Positions 1 to 12,900 of a DNA stretch of 64,000 nt are shown in pieces. This stretch comes from Oxyruncus cristatus (lineage: Eukaryota; Chordata; Aves; Passeriformes; Cotingidae). The notes below the pieces were generated by a model that did not search any database, was not told the DNA's origin, and worked only from the letters and a program-made list of their open reading frames with translations. Numbering within the stretch: position 1 is the stretch's first letter; each line of letters begins with the position of its first letter. Both the position numbers and the translations under genes were made by a program. The stretch spans positions 662,918 through 726,917 of the forward strand of contig VXAY01004719.1 in the NCBI GenBank assembly GCA_013399855.1. Direction: 5' to 3'.

Positions 1-20
1 GTGCTAAATTTTTTTTTTCC

Positions 21-52
<32 letters not shown>

Positions 53-801
53 TTTTCCTGTCTGTAAATAACTCCTTCTTTTCTCAGGTAAGATAAATTG
101 TGAATTCTTGTTTGTCAAAGTTATGCTGTATTTCCTTTAAAATCTGTTTTTCTTGATGAAAAGGAGCTAGTTTTTGGGAAGCTTAAGAAGTGTATCGCTG
201 TTGTGGAGTTTTTTGTTTTTTTCCTAAAGTCATGTGGTTCCAAATAGTTGTAGGAATCAAACCAGTAACACAGACTGTGTTTGGTACCAAGGTGATTTCC
301 AGTAGGTTGTCATACACAAGAAAGGAGGAAAAATGGAGCTCTAATTTTTTGAAATTATTTTCAAGAATGGGAGCTGTTTTTAGTGGTTGGAACTGGTTTC
401 TGAGAGGTTGGTGAAATAATGTTAAAGGTTCTACTCACTTTAAGTCACTTGAGTTCATGCCCCAAAAATACATGATGAAAGAAAACATCTGTCCTATGTG
501 GTGTTTACTGCCCAAATGAATAACGTGTCATGTGATCTTTCCCAAGGGGAAGCTGAAGAATACATATTAGGTCATAAAATAAATGAAAAGTTATCATTAC
601 TGGTGTTCAGCTGTCTAGTTCGAATCAGAGGCATTCCTTGTTATTAGATACATTTCACTCATTTATGACTTCTTTTTCTTTCTTCATCACCTCTGCAGCA
701 ACTCTTACAACGTATATCCATACTATTTTGTTCATGTGAGTTCAGTGTCAATAGCCCCAAATTGAAGGATTTTACAGTTTTGCTTTTTTTTTTGGTTGAA
801 G
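1..801 (+). other. ZC3H13: Part of ZC3H13 intron upstream of the start-codon exon
   Basis: No coding exon is seen here. The stretch begins with a T-rich run (about 9-44) and ends in a pyrimidine tract before the acceptor of the first coding exon. That acceptor AG is at 800-801 or 803-804; I cannot decide which. The promoter and any non-coding first exon must lie before base 1. A pyrimidine tract followed by CAG|GTAAGA at 81-93 looks like a recursive splice site. Confidence 0.6.
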
Positions 802-810
802 TAGTACAAA

Positions 811-927
811 ATGTCAAAAATTAGAAGGAAGGTCACAGTGGAAAATACCAAGACCATATCCGATAGCACATCCCGAAGACCCAGTGTGTTTGAAAGGCTT
901 GGACCCAGCACTGGAAGTACTGCAGAG
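811..927 (+). CDS. ZC3H13: ZC3H13 coding exon 1 (start codon)
   Basis: Residues 1-39, beginning MSKIRRKVTVENTKT, a sequence I recognise as the ZC3H13 N-terminus. The exon starts as UTR at 802 or 805 and ends at donor gtgagt (928) in phase 0. The segment is basic and Ser/Thr-rich, with no domain of its own. Confidence 0.94.
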
Positions 928-3900
928 GTGAGTTGTAAAAGTGTTCTTCTTTTCCTCCCCACCCCAGCATCTTCTTTTCCAGGATTTATGAGGTGGGAAA
1001 GAGTAGCTCACAAGTACCAAATGCTCAGATGTCACTGATGTTAAGTAAAGGTGAAAAGAACTCCTTAACGCATGGATATTCAACATACTAATACTAGAAT
1101 TTTCAAATAACACGTGTTGTCCCAGTTTCTGGAGAGGAGCAGTAGTATTGTACATATTAATAGTTTTCCACCAACCTAAATTTTTCTTTGCCAGACCTGA
1201 TGCTCATTGTTGATTATTTTTTTTAATGCGTTATATTACTGGTGGCCAGAAATTACAGATAAATGGGAGTTAATGTGGAGTCATTTGTTTGTTCTGCCAC
1301 ACTCACACCAATGGTATTTCCAGAAACGAGTGTGAAATTCACCCAGTAATGTCTGTCTCTTAGACACAGTGCCGTAACTGGCTGAAGACTGGCAACTGCC
1401 TCTATGGGAACACATGTAGATTCGTACATGGCCCTTCACCACGAGGTAAAGGCTATAGCAGCAGTTATAGAAGGTAAATCAAGAACTCACTTTGAATTCT
1501 TCACATGCTGTAGGAAAATAGCTTTTGCAACTGTCTTTTGTTTTGGTTTTTTTTTTTTTTTTAAAGTGAAATGCTGTGGTGTGCCTAATCATATGTTTTA
1601 TCAATAACCAATTGCCTTGTGAAACTGCTCAAAACAATTAATTTGGCAACGTGCAGAATTTTTTGTGTATATAGCTTTAAAAAAATGGAGTCCACTGGAT
1701 GCAGATTAACTACTTATGTTACTTGAAATGGGAAGTTCAAGTGCCTTAATACTTTTTTATTTTGGCGTAGTGTCACTGCAGCTTTCTGGTATACTTGTCT
1801 GTCCTCTTCTGAAATGCTGGTTTGCAATTACTTACAGCAGTACTCACACTTAGAGCCCTTCTGCCTTTGCTATGTTGTTTGATGAATAAGGGGTCTATCC
1901 TTTCTCTCCTGTTGTGAGAAAACACTTCTCTTCAAACATAGTTTTGTGACTTTATCTGTCAGACATAGAAAAAATATCCTGTGTCATAGAAGGAGGTCCA
2001 AAAAGTTCAGTTTTCAAAGAAAATATTATTTTATTACCTGCTCTTCATATGTAGTACAGTTTAAATTTTTTTGCCAACTGTCCTTTGTGTGGCATAACAC
2101 CACCTTGCTTAACTGAAATTGAATGTGGCACTAAGTTTGTAATATTCTTGCTATAAAGGACAAAAAAATTACGCTTTTAGCATAGTACCTCTTTGCTTGA
2201 AGGCTCCACATTTTACAAAGAACTGTCCTTCATAATGCTACAGTAATGCCAATGCTACCTCAAGATTATGGATGGGCACACTGAAGCATCGAAGTGTAAA
2301 GCAACAACAGGAAGGTTAGCATGAGTTTAGGTTTCCGTTTCCAGTTCTTTTTCCTATTCCTGTGGCATGCTCTCAGAATGATCTTAACTTTACTTGTTTG
2401 ATCTTCCATTGCTTCTGAGGTGATAACTGCTGGGATACAAAATATATCGCTGAGTTTAATGTTTCTTTTGGTGTGTAAATGATTTGACTCTGTTCCGTAC
2501 TGAATGTTCCAAATGGATGAAGTAAGTGATTTGCTGGTAGAGATTAAATTTTAAAACTGATAGAATGTCACTTTCTCCTTGCTTTCAGCGTTTGGAACAC
2601 CCAGTGCATAGTTCTGCTTGGTCATTTGAAGAAAGGTGACATTTCTTTTAATGATTAAAACTGTGTTTCTGCTTCACTCTCACCACTGACATTTAAGAAT
2701 AATGTTGATTTGCTTCTTTTTATTGCTGACTTTTTTTACTAGGACTATATGAAAAAGTCAGAGGACAAATCCTCCTGATTATTTGCCTGACACATTCAAC
2801 ATTTGATAAAGGTGTTCTTAAAAGTAAAAAGGGGAAGGAAGCCCACCACCCCTACACACCCCCCACACCAGACCAATGGAAGAAGCCCGCTTGTCTTCAG
2901 AACTTTCTACTGATAGCTCTTGGCCAGGCATAGAAAAAGCTGGTTTATGTACATAATAAAATGTTGGCATTTTCATGCCATTTAATGTTAGAGAGATTTT
3001 CACAAATGTTATCCAGGCATTTTGAATGCAATTTACTGGCTTCATGCAAGCTGAGCTAATGCTGCTTCCACATCAGTTCAGTTAAAGCAATACTCTTGTT
3101 CAAGTATCTGGGATAACATAGTGGCAGCATGTCTACATGTGTTTAGCCAGGCCTGCCGGGCCAGCCTCTAGTCTGCAGTTTGGTAGGACAAGGCATGTCT
3201 TGCTGCCTTTCTCTATTGTTCCTTCTGTTTCCTACCTGTCTGCAATAAATCTCATTGTTAATGGTTTTATCTGACCATAATGCGTCCCGTAGTTCAGAAT
3301 ATCACCGGACAGCAGGAAAACTTGACTTTACAGTATGGAAAAGATTCTTCCCTTTCAGCATTATTGCTGCCTCTCACAGCATGAATTTTAATCTTGCTAT
3401 AAAGATAAAACCTAGCACGTTTATATATAAAGCTTACCCGATGATAATATTAAGAATTCAGTAATAGACCTACCAGTCTTCTGAAGTAAGGAGAAGTTAA
3501 CAAGGAAAGAGCTGTGCATAAACATGCTGTTCCACAAGGAATTTTGCTCTCTTGCTGCACTCGTAGATTGTTGATTAGTTGCTTGGCAGCTTACTTGCTG
3601 GTTGCTTTATGCTGTTTTAGGATCTGTGCCATCTCAGGTTCCCTTTCTTAGTCTGTCTGATCATCTTTATTCAGGATCATTACATTGCATTTAAAAACCA
3701 AACCGAGCCAGAAGTAATATTAGGAAAGAATTTAAGGATTTTATAAGATTCAAATATTGTAGTATGGGAATTTGGAAAATGGGACAGTGTTTCATGAGCA
3801 ATTACAGTATGTACATGGTACACCAATGATTGTCATCTGCCTGTACACAAACGTGTGCTCTCACATGCACACACACGGATGCTCACAGGTGGGTGTGTTG

Positions 3901-6900
3901 CAAGGGGTGCCTATTGCTGGGTGATTGTTTCTGGCACTGTAAGAGGTACAGAAGCAAATGGAGGCACAGTTATGAATGTGGCTTTCCTAAGTGTTGTTGA
4001 ACATGGAGAACTGAACTGTTGCAGGAAGTAATGCTGTTTTAAAAGCATTTAATTGCACTGCTTAAAATTTGAAATGAGGAAATTCTGCATTTTATGCCTT
4101 ATTTAAAAGATGGGCCCAGCACGAAATATTAAGCTATTAAAGAGAAATTGCATAATGTCTTTTGTGTGAAAGGTTTCTGAAAGGTTCTGCCAGTTGCAGT
4201 CTAACCACATCATCTTAAACTGCAGAGGTAAATTATCATGATCTGTTGAAACTCAGCAGTGAGCATAACCTGGAATAGCCAAAGAACCCTTTTGAAGGGG
4301 GCTGGCGGAAAGTTACGAAGAGAAGAAGCTGTTGTGTGAAAAACCACAACTGTGGTATGCATAAAAGAAAAATCAGTTAGTAGACCAGTTTGTTTTTCTG
4401 TGCATTAAACCAAGGCATCTCAAAACAGTCACGGCTTCCTGAGTAATTCTTAAAATTTGGCAAACTTTGTCCTATTTGGAGGGTTATGATGTTTTTGGGG
4501 AAGGAAGGATAAGGTTGTTGCAGTAACTTTGTATTGGTGTTCTCATAAAGCTGAAAAAAGCTTACCTAATAACAGAAAAACCAAACAAAAAGAAGACCAA
4601 CAAACCCCAGCCCTGAACATGTAACTTTTTAAATTTCTATGGGTTTATAGATAACTTTTATAATATTTAAATATATTTCAATGATGTTTTAGCAAATACC
4701 TTTTTCAGTATGGGAGGGAAGAAAAAAATTTATTAATTCTGGGTTAAGTGGTTTGTATTTTTTACTCTAGCCTATAACTTAAAAAAAAAAAAATGGCATT
4801 AAAATATCATGTCACTCTACAAAGTTTCTCTTGCTTTCTCCTTCAGCTACGGGGATTTTTCCTGAAAGTGTTCCTCTTGAGGAACAATAATACTAGTACA
4901 TTATTGATAATCTTTCTGCCTTTTAACTTAATTTTCAGTTTCACTGATGCAAATCCTTTGTATCCTAGCTTAAATATTATTAAAAATTAAGGCATTGAAT
5001 TGCACTTTAATGTTGAAAGACAGTTTATTTGTTGAGGTATGGAATGTGTCAGAGAGTTTTGGTAATGCAAAGGAATTATCTTTCTAAAGGGGGGGAAGGC
5101 CAAAAATACTTTGAATCATAACCTTTACTAAAGTGAGACACTTTAATGATTATATAGTCATGCATGCAAAGAAGATAACTTGTTTATACTTGTATGCTGG
5201 ATATTATTTGATCCTTAGTGATGAAAAAAGCAGGGCACTACTGTTTTGTACATTACCTCTGATCTAGGTTACCTGTATTTACAACTTCATGGAGAATTAA
5301 ATGCATTTAAAACTGAGAGCAGTCACTGGTCTTTTTTTTTTGGTAGGTCCTCATACACTTAACCTTATGATGCAGTTTAAATAATTAAATACAGATAACA
5401 GTGCTGAGGAAGAAGTGGAAAAAAAATACTGTTTTTCAAATATGTGCAGGTTTAAAATGCAATTATATTAATTTAGATTTTTGTATGCATTCTGTGAAAG
5501 TTTACCCTTCACATATTCTGTGACAGAGGAGGAGTGGGAGAAACACCTTTCTAAGTGGAAACTCTGATTCAGTCTGGAAAAACAAAAGAAATGCAAATTT
5601 TGTTATATTACATAAAACTCTTCTAATCAAATAAGACAGCGTCAGTGTCTTTTTATGATTCTTTAGTTTAAACTGATGGGCAGAGATCTAGTACTTCCAT
5701 GCAACCATTTCATGGAAGAATTTATAATTACAGCTAACAGCCATCACAGAAGTAGTAAACTCAGTGTCAAGCCAGAAGTATATGAAGAGAAAATTTGTTT
5801 TCTTGAATGGAAAGATCGTTTGAAACAGTTCCTTCATCCCATTAGCTTAGGAACTTGTTTGGATCATGGAGTCATAGAATGGTTTGGGTTGGAAGGGACC
5901 TTAAAATTCATCTAGTTCCAACCCTTCTGCCATAGGCAGGGACACCTTCTAGTAGACCAGGTTGCTCAAAGCCACACCAAGCCTGGCCTTGAACTCTTCC
6001 AGGGATGGGGCATCTATAGCTACTCCGGGCAGCCCGTGACAGTGCCTCACCAGTGCAAGGGTTGTTCTCTTTTAACCCATAAAGAATAAATGAACTTGTG
6101 AGTCCATACGAAGAGGTGGCAAAATTGAAGTAATGTAGAATGTTCCTTCTCCCATCCCATGTCATGGTAATATCTTTTACAGAAAATATATCCTAAAGTT
6201 GCATGACTAGTAGAGTTCATCCAGTATTTTGTAAATAGTGAAATAATTCTATTGCTGAAAGGTGAGGGAGGAGGCCTCCAAGAGTGAATTTCTGGTTTAT
6301 GGTCTTGCAACAGTGTTTTTCTGTGTGGCAGCCAGATTGAGGCCATGGGAGGATGGTGCCTAGTTCCTGTTCTCTCCACTTGCAGACTTCATTCGCATTC
6401 AGAGTTGTGCTTCTCTGTGACTGTCATTGCTACTCTACCATAGTTTGACTCTTCATTAATTGTGATTTAAAAAATATTATATATTATGTACGTTTTACAT
6501 ATATATACTTAGCAATATTGGTGCAAAATATGGAGAAGGATAAATCTTGAAGTACTTGGTAGGAGTGATTGTGAAACACATTTGCATGATGTCCAGAAAA
6601 AGATTATTTGTTATGGATAGGATCACCTAAACTCATCTAGAGTAGTAACTGAGTCATGCCATATATACAAGTAACTTTTCTTCTTGGAGTCAAGTCTTCC
6701 TGGAGGTTCTGAGGTGGGGTTTTTTAGAGTATTTAAGCCCATTAGAACAGAATATTTTCTTACTCATCCACTTTGCCTCAGCGTGGGAGGTTTATATCTT
6801 TCTGTATATACTAATAAAAATAATAATTAAAAGACAGATCATATTCCTTTAAAATAGTCCCATAGAACTGGTTATATTATGCTTCTGTGTTATACAGGTC

Positions 6901-9900
6901 ACCAGAAAGACCAACTGGAGATCTTCGGGAAAGAATGAAGAACAAACGTCAAGATGCTGAGGCAGAGCCACAGAAACGAAGTACAGAGGAATCATCCTCT
7001 CCTGTTAGGGTAAGAGTGGAGGTTGCAGAACTCCAGAATCCCTCAGTAGCAATCAGGCAGCGTGTCCTAGAAACTGTATCATGGTGACTTGTAATATTTA
7101 AAATGTTTTAATGAACTGCTCATTTTGTACGTAGCATATCGCATATTTTGTTATGAAATGTCTTAACCATTGTATTACTTCGCAATTTTATAGCGATTTC
7201 TGATCTTCTTGTTCCCAAAGATTTTATAAATCCCACAGATTAAAATATGTTATAAATACTGTTATAAAAACCAAATATTTAATAGCATTGATTATTACCA
7301 AGAAGGTGTATTAACCATTGTTCCAGTGGTCTATTATTTTTCCCCAACACTTATTCATATCCAATGTTTACATGCATCCTGACTTAAATTATTCATCCCA
7401 AATTTGCTTTTGATGAGACCATGTGGTTGCTGTGGTGCTGGTTCATTTTACCTTCCTCCTCATATACTCATCAGGCTTCCCAACTGCTTACCTTTTGGAT
7501 TTTGCAAAAAATTTGTGCATTATTATTCTCATTTTGTAATCATGTTTGTGCAACCGTATGCCCATCAAATATCAAAACTTCATTATTTTTAAGTTGTATT
7601 ATCTGCTCCTGATGTTACAAACAAATAGGGGTAGAGTTGGTAGTGTGCCACTGTACCTGTGTAGCAGTAGCACCACTGTATTCCTGCATCGTGTTTAAAA
7701 CCATCTTCAGATGAATAATTATTAAGAGGTTTTATTTGTGAAAACTCAGTTTTGCTTCTGCAGGTATTAACAGTATTCTATCATTTCCTCTTGGTCTGTT
7801 CCTACTTGCTGTGTAAAATGAATTTTTTATGTCAGCTGTAAATAAATCAACAGCAGCTGCTATCATTAAATTAACAGAATGGCTTACCTTCCAATCATGT
7901 TTTCAGTTGCTGTTAATTTGTGTAAGCTTTCAGTCTTTTTTCCCAAGTGTGTTTCTTTTATTTTCTAATAGTTTGAATAAACTGTTCAATTATTGAGTAC
8001 ATGGTTAGTGGGAAAATTGTTTTTCCAACCGTTATTAAAAATTTGCTGCAATTTCTGTCCTGGTACAACTCTAATTTTGATGTAATTCTTACTTTTGGTT
8101 AGTTAACCTTGCTTTTTATAGTGTTCTATTAATGTAATAATAAAATACTTTTGAACAACTAAGCCCCAAGTAAAAATGAACTGGAAGCAAGCATCTAAAG
8201 GAATTGGAGAATTAGTGGGTCTGTTAAAGTACCAAAGAATTATTTACAGGTTAAGCACACTGCAGAGTAAGGAGTACTCTGTTTCGATCTCATAAAACAG
8301 AAGGCTGATAAAAACACTGAGCTTTTGTATTTGTTAGATGGAGGCAACTCTCAAAATACAGGATATCAAAAGAAAATATTGTGGAACAAATAGATGAAAA
8401 GGCACAATCGTCAAGAGTTGCTTTGCAAAGAACCAGGAGATCTAAAAGAACACAAAACTCAAGTGACTGAACTGCTAACAAAAATCTTGCTCCATCGTTA
8501 GAGCTACTGTTATGGTGGAGATGTAATATGTGATGTTTTTCATTTCTTATTAAAGCTTTTTGGGTAACAGAAGAGCTGGATAAGAAAACTTGGAAATAAT
8601 GAAAGGTAGCTTGTTCCATTTTTAGAAGTTTCATAATTGTGGATTAAAAAGGAGAGAAAAAAAAAAGGCAGCTCTGTTCCTGCAGACAAAATTTGTGCTT
8701 CACCAGACTACTACCCTGAAACTTTGAAGATTGGTAGTTAAGAGAGAACTGTCTGACACAGGTGAAACCTTAAATAGCTGCTTTTGAAACAAGGCTTCTG
8801 GGGCATAGGTATAGATAGTCAAAGAATACCAAGCATAGTATTGTCAGGTTTAGAAGCTAGCTAAGGGGAAAATTTTAGATTAATTTGAAGATTAATTTGA
8901 AATTGAGTTACAGAGAATGCTATGGTGCTTCATCTAAAGAACTGTAACTTTAAAGAATGTAGAAAAAATGTTGGACATCTCAAATGTTGAACTTCACGGA
9001 AGATTTGAAAACAGTAGTTGAGGTTACTGAAGTCTGAGGAATGCTATGTGGGTTTGGGAAGATAGTTTTTTGCAGTACAATGGCAGATGAAACTTGATGT
9101 TGGCAAGTGCAAAGTAATGCACAATGAAGAAAGTATTTTAAAAAAAAACATGATTAATTTTTTAAAAGTAACTGAAACCATGCAGTACAAAAATAAGTTA
9201 TTGTGGACAGCTCAATGAAACCATCTGTTTAAAGTGAAGTCACAGTTGCAGAAGCAAACACTCAGGTATATAAAAATGGAATAGAAATTGATCAACATTA
9301 CTCTGTAGAAGTTCATGGTCCAGTTTTATTTGAAATGCTGTTTGGTTGTCATCATCTGTATGCAAGAAAATACTTACAGTCAAAGGCCTTTTTGAAGTGG
9401 GCAAAGAGGTGAGAAATAAACTGAAGAGAAGAAAGAACATGGGGTGAATGCATATAATGTATGTTTGGGAGAATGTAAGTTAGATGCGTCATATTCATAC
9501 TTTATCCAAGTAGAGAGGGTGGCAAATTTGAAAGTGACAAGAGGAAATGCTATTTACATTATATATGACACTTTGCCAGAAGATACAGTCAAAAACCTGG
9601 ATAGGTTCCACAAAAAACTAAGACATTATAATTAGTATAACACCTTTTTTAGAAGAGATTTCTCTTTCTTTGGAGACATAACTAGTACAATCTGTATGTA
9701 TTTAGGAAGAAACTGCCTATATGGACAGCTTACAGACGGCATCCCTTATTATTTCTTCATACTTTGTAGTATTATTTTCAGAGAAAATATGCTGTGTTAT
9801 GTGGATACTTACATTGAACTCAGTTGTGTCTGTGTTTCTCTGATTTGTGTTTAGAATTATTTCAGCACTGTATGTTAGTGTATCAACTATTACACAAATA

Positions 9901-12900
9901 ATTAGATAAGGTTCCTGCTGTTAATGTATTTAGTTGGAAATTTTTATATTGAATTTTATTCCGTATTGTAAGAAGCCGGTTACATTGGTGTGTATGAAGT
10001 ATTACTTAAAGTCTTAACCTGGAAGATATATGTGATTTGGGAGAAACAGTGGGAGGAACTTAATGTACGTTTAGGAAAGGTTTTTATAAGGATCATGTAT
10101 CACTTGTTTCATATCTGTGCTTTTTGTCTCTGAGGCTTTTGACTGTTTCCATTGGAAATGGAAGTCACCTTTGTCTTCCATCTCTGAAATGGAAACAATA
10201 CCTGTTCCTGTCAAGGGAACTTCTGATTCACTTTCTTATGTGTTTCTGTAGCATGGTAGTAGTTAACACTATAAAGGTGTTATACTTAGAGCAAAATAGT
10301 ACTGTGCTTGCCCAAAAGATTCTAGCTGTTATACCTGTAGCTTACTCTAAATTTGAAGGAATCTGTGCATTTGAATTAGTTTTGCTGGTGCATGTACATG
10401 TGCTGATGAGGCTGAAACCGAAGTTTCTGCCATGTAAAAGTTGTCAGTTGCAAAAGTCTTCTGTTCTCTCCATCGGTGTTGGCCAAATAACACTTCTTGG
10501 CTAGAAATATGTTTTACAGACTGGATGAGTCCTTTTGTGCTTGGCCAGGCTTTTCTGGCAGTAGTGAGAACTTTTATTCAAGTAGACATCAAGGCTTGTG
10601 GTGTAGAGTGGTGATCACATGGGATATGGAACTTCAAGTTAAGTAGGCATTAAAATAAAATAAAATCTCACAGAAGTCAGCCATAATGTCATGTTTTTTT
10701 CCCTTTCTTATGTGGCATTTCTCCTGAACATCAGCATTAAACTGCAGTCATCTATCTAACACACGTAAATAGTTTGACTGGGAGCACATACTGAAAACAG
10801 CATAGACAAAGTCTACTGAGTTGTTTACTCTTAGGACAATCTACAATGTGTTTTTTTAGTAAATAATTACATTATTATGAAAGTTAAATGTTTCTTGACT
10901 AGTAAATGGCATTTTTTCAGAGTCTGCAGAGAAGTAGTTTACAAGTGTGGCTGAAGTGAGTAGAGCTTCTTCAAGTACCAGTGAAAGACATGCTGGTGGC
11001 TTAAAGGAGCTTACCTTGGCTTGTTAAGGGAGAGAAAAAAAACATGTAAAGTACAAGAAGATCTATAAGGATATGAAGGAAATATTTAATCCCCATAGTA
11101 TGAAGGAATTGAATGCGTTATAAGTGTAACAAGTAAAATAAAAGGACTGTGTTAAAGACTTTTCAATAAGAAAATTTTAAGTATATGTTTTAAACCATCA
11201 TAACTTAAATGTTTGGTTTGCATGCCCCAGGAAAAACATACTCAATTTCTGAACTGAAATTTGTTTTTCAAGATGCAGTGTTGCCAGAATCTTTTTTCCT
11301 GACAACTAAATAGCATTTAGTGTAAAATACCATGCTTGCATAAAAATTGTCTATTCCCTTCCCCTGTATTCATAATTCAACTTGATAGCTGTTTTTGTTC
11401 TCAGTTCTTCTGTAGAAATATGATTGTGCCACTACTGAATCTTTCTACTGAAAGGAGAAAATACAGGCTGTTTCAAGATGTTTATGTTGGGTTGTAAGTT
11501 TGAAGAGGTAGGCATGATACATGCAGGTTGTGTAGTATTTTTAATATGGGTTATTAAATTGGTCTTCAAGCATTCTGACTTACTGCATGTTCTTTGCTGA
11601 CAAGTTATTTGATGAGTTGCCTTCGAGAAGTTTTTTTAAATCAGTGTGGAGAGGTTGTCCTAACATTCATATTTCAGTTTGCTAGTAACAAGTAGTGTTG
11701 AATTAATAGAAACTAGTATTTGTATGTAGGAAATTATGGTTTTGTTAGTTAATGTTGTAGAAATTAGTTGAAGTGTATTGCAGAAGTACACAGTTTAGTG
11801 GAACAGATGCAGCCTTCATGGAGGGCGGGCTAGAAAAAAAAAAAAGAATAGTCTTAAGAAAAAAAAGAATGGCTGCAGGGGAGGCTTGTTGATATACTTA
11901 CAGATTTTCAGAACTCATCAGAGTCATTTTCTTTTGAAGTAATTTGCTTTGGAGTGTAGTACAGTACTTGCTCTTACACTGAAATGCCTTTAGTATGTGT
12001 TGTGATGATGGCTTAGCTGATGTAGACTTGTCTGCAGTTGATGTCATCAACCAACTTGACTCGATAGGTTACGATCTTTTGCACCATTTTAGAGATCCTG
12101 TCGTGAAATGGAGAAAAATAATTTTTTTTCTTATTCTACAAGCTGCTTAAATTAGACACGGCACAAATTAGTTCTTCAGTGTGATGTTCTGTTGTGTTAT
12201 GTAGCGAATGTTCAGCTTTTTCGAACTTTTCTAAGGCTTTGAACGTGATATACTGAATGCGTCTACATGATTTAATGATAACTGTGTTGAGGCATCTGGT
12301 TTAGTTCTGTAGGTAGAATAAATGCAGTACTTGTTCTGTGATCATTTACGTCATTGAACTGGAGAGAAGATTTCAACACTGTTAGTGAATAAAAAGGAAT
12401 AGTTGAATTTTTCTCGTTTTTGAGTGACTACCCACAATGTTACGTTATTTCCTTCCTGTGTTTCTAAGGTGATGTTAAGATTTTAAATTAAGATCTAAGT
12501 CCCAATAAGGAATAGCTAGTGAAATTCTCAGGCATCTGATTTTCTTGGCATAAAACCAAAGGTTCCCACATATCAACATGGAAGAATCCCTCCAAAAAAG
12601 AGAAGGCACTATGGAAGGTGAGAACAAAAGGGATATAGAACAGACTTTCATTATTTGCTCCTTCTGGTTTCCTACTTAATAAATTGACCTGAGATATTTC
12701 TAAGCTTGAATGTTCTTTTTTTTTTTTAGTAGCAAAGAAACTTTTTCCTCTATTCCACTTGAGCCCAGGTAGATTATTTAGAGAATGTCACTTCAGCAGA
12801 TGCAGTGATGCAACACTGCAGCTTTATTGCTGGAATTTAGGAGGGGGACAAGAGCAGCACAGCATCAGTTGACTTTTGAAATTCTTTTTTCCTGTAAGGA

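Noticed and set aside
2841..2873. C-rich patch (G-rich on the minus strand) as a G-quadruplex
   Set aside because: The runs are uneven and do not give four clear G3 tracts with normal loops.
10124..10504. 126-codon open frame in intron 3
   Set aside because: No recognisable domain, no splice or promoter context, and it lies in AT-rich intron. Chance is the simplest explanation.
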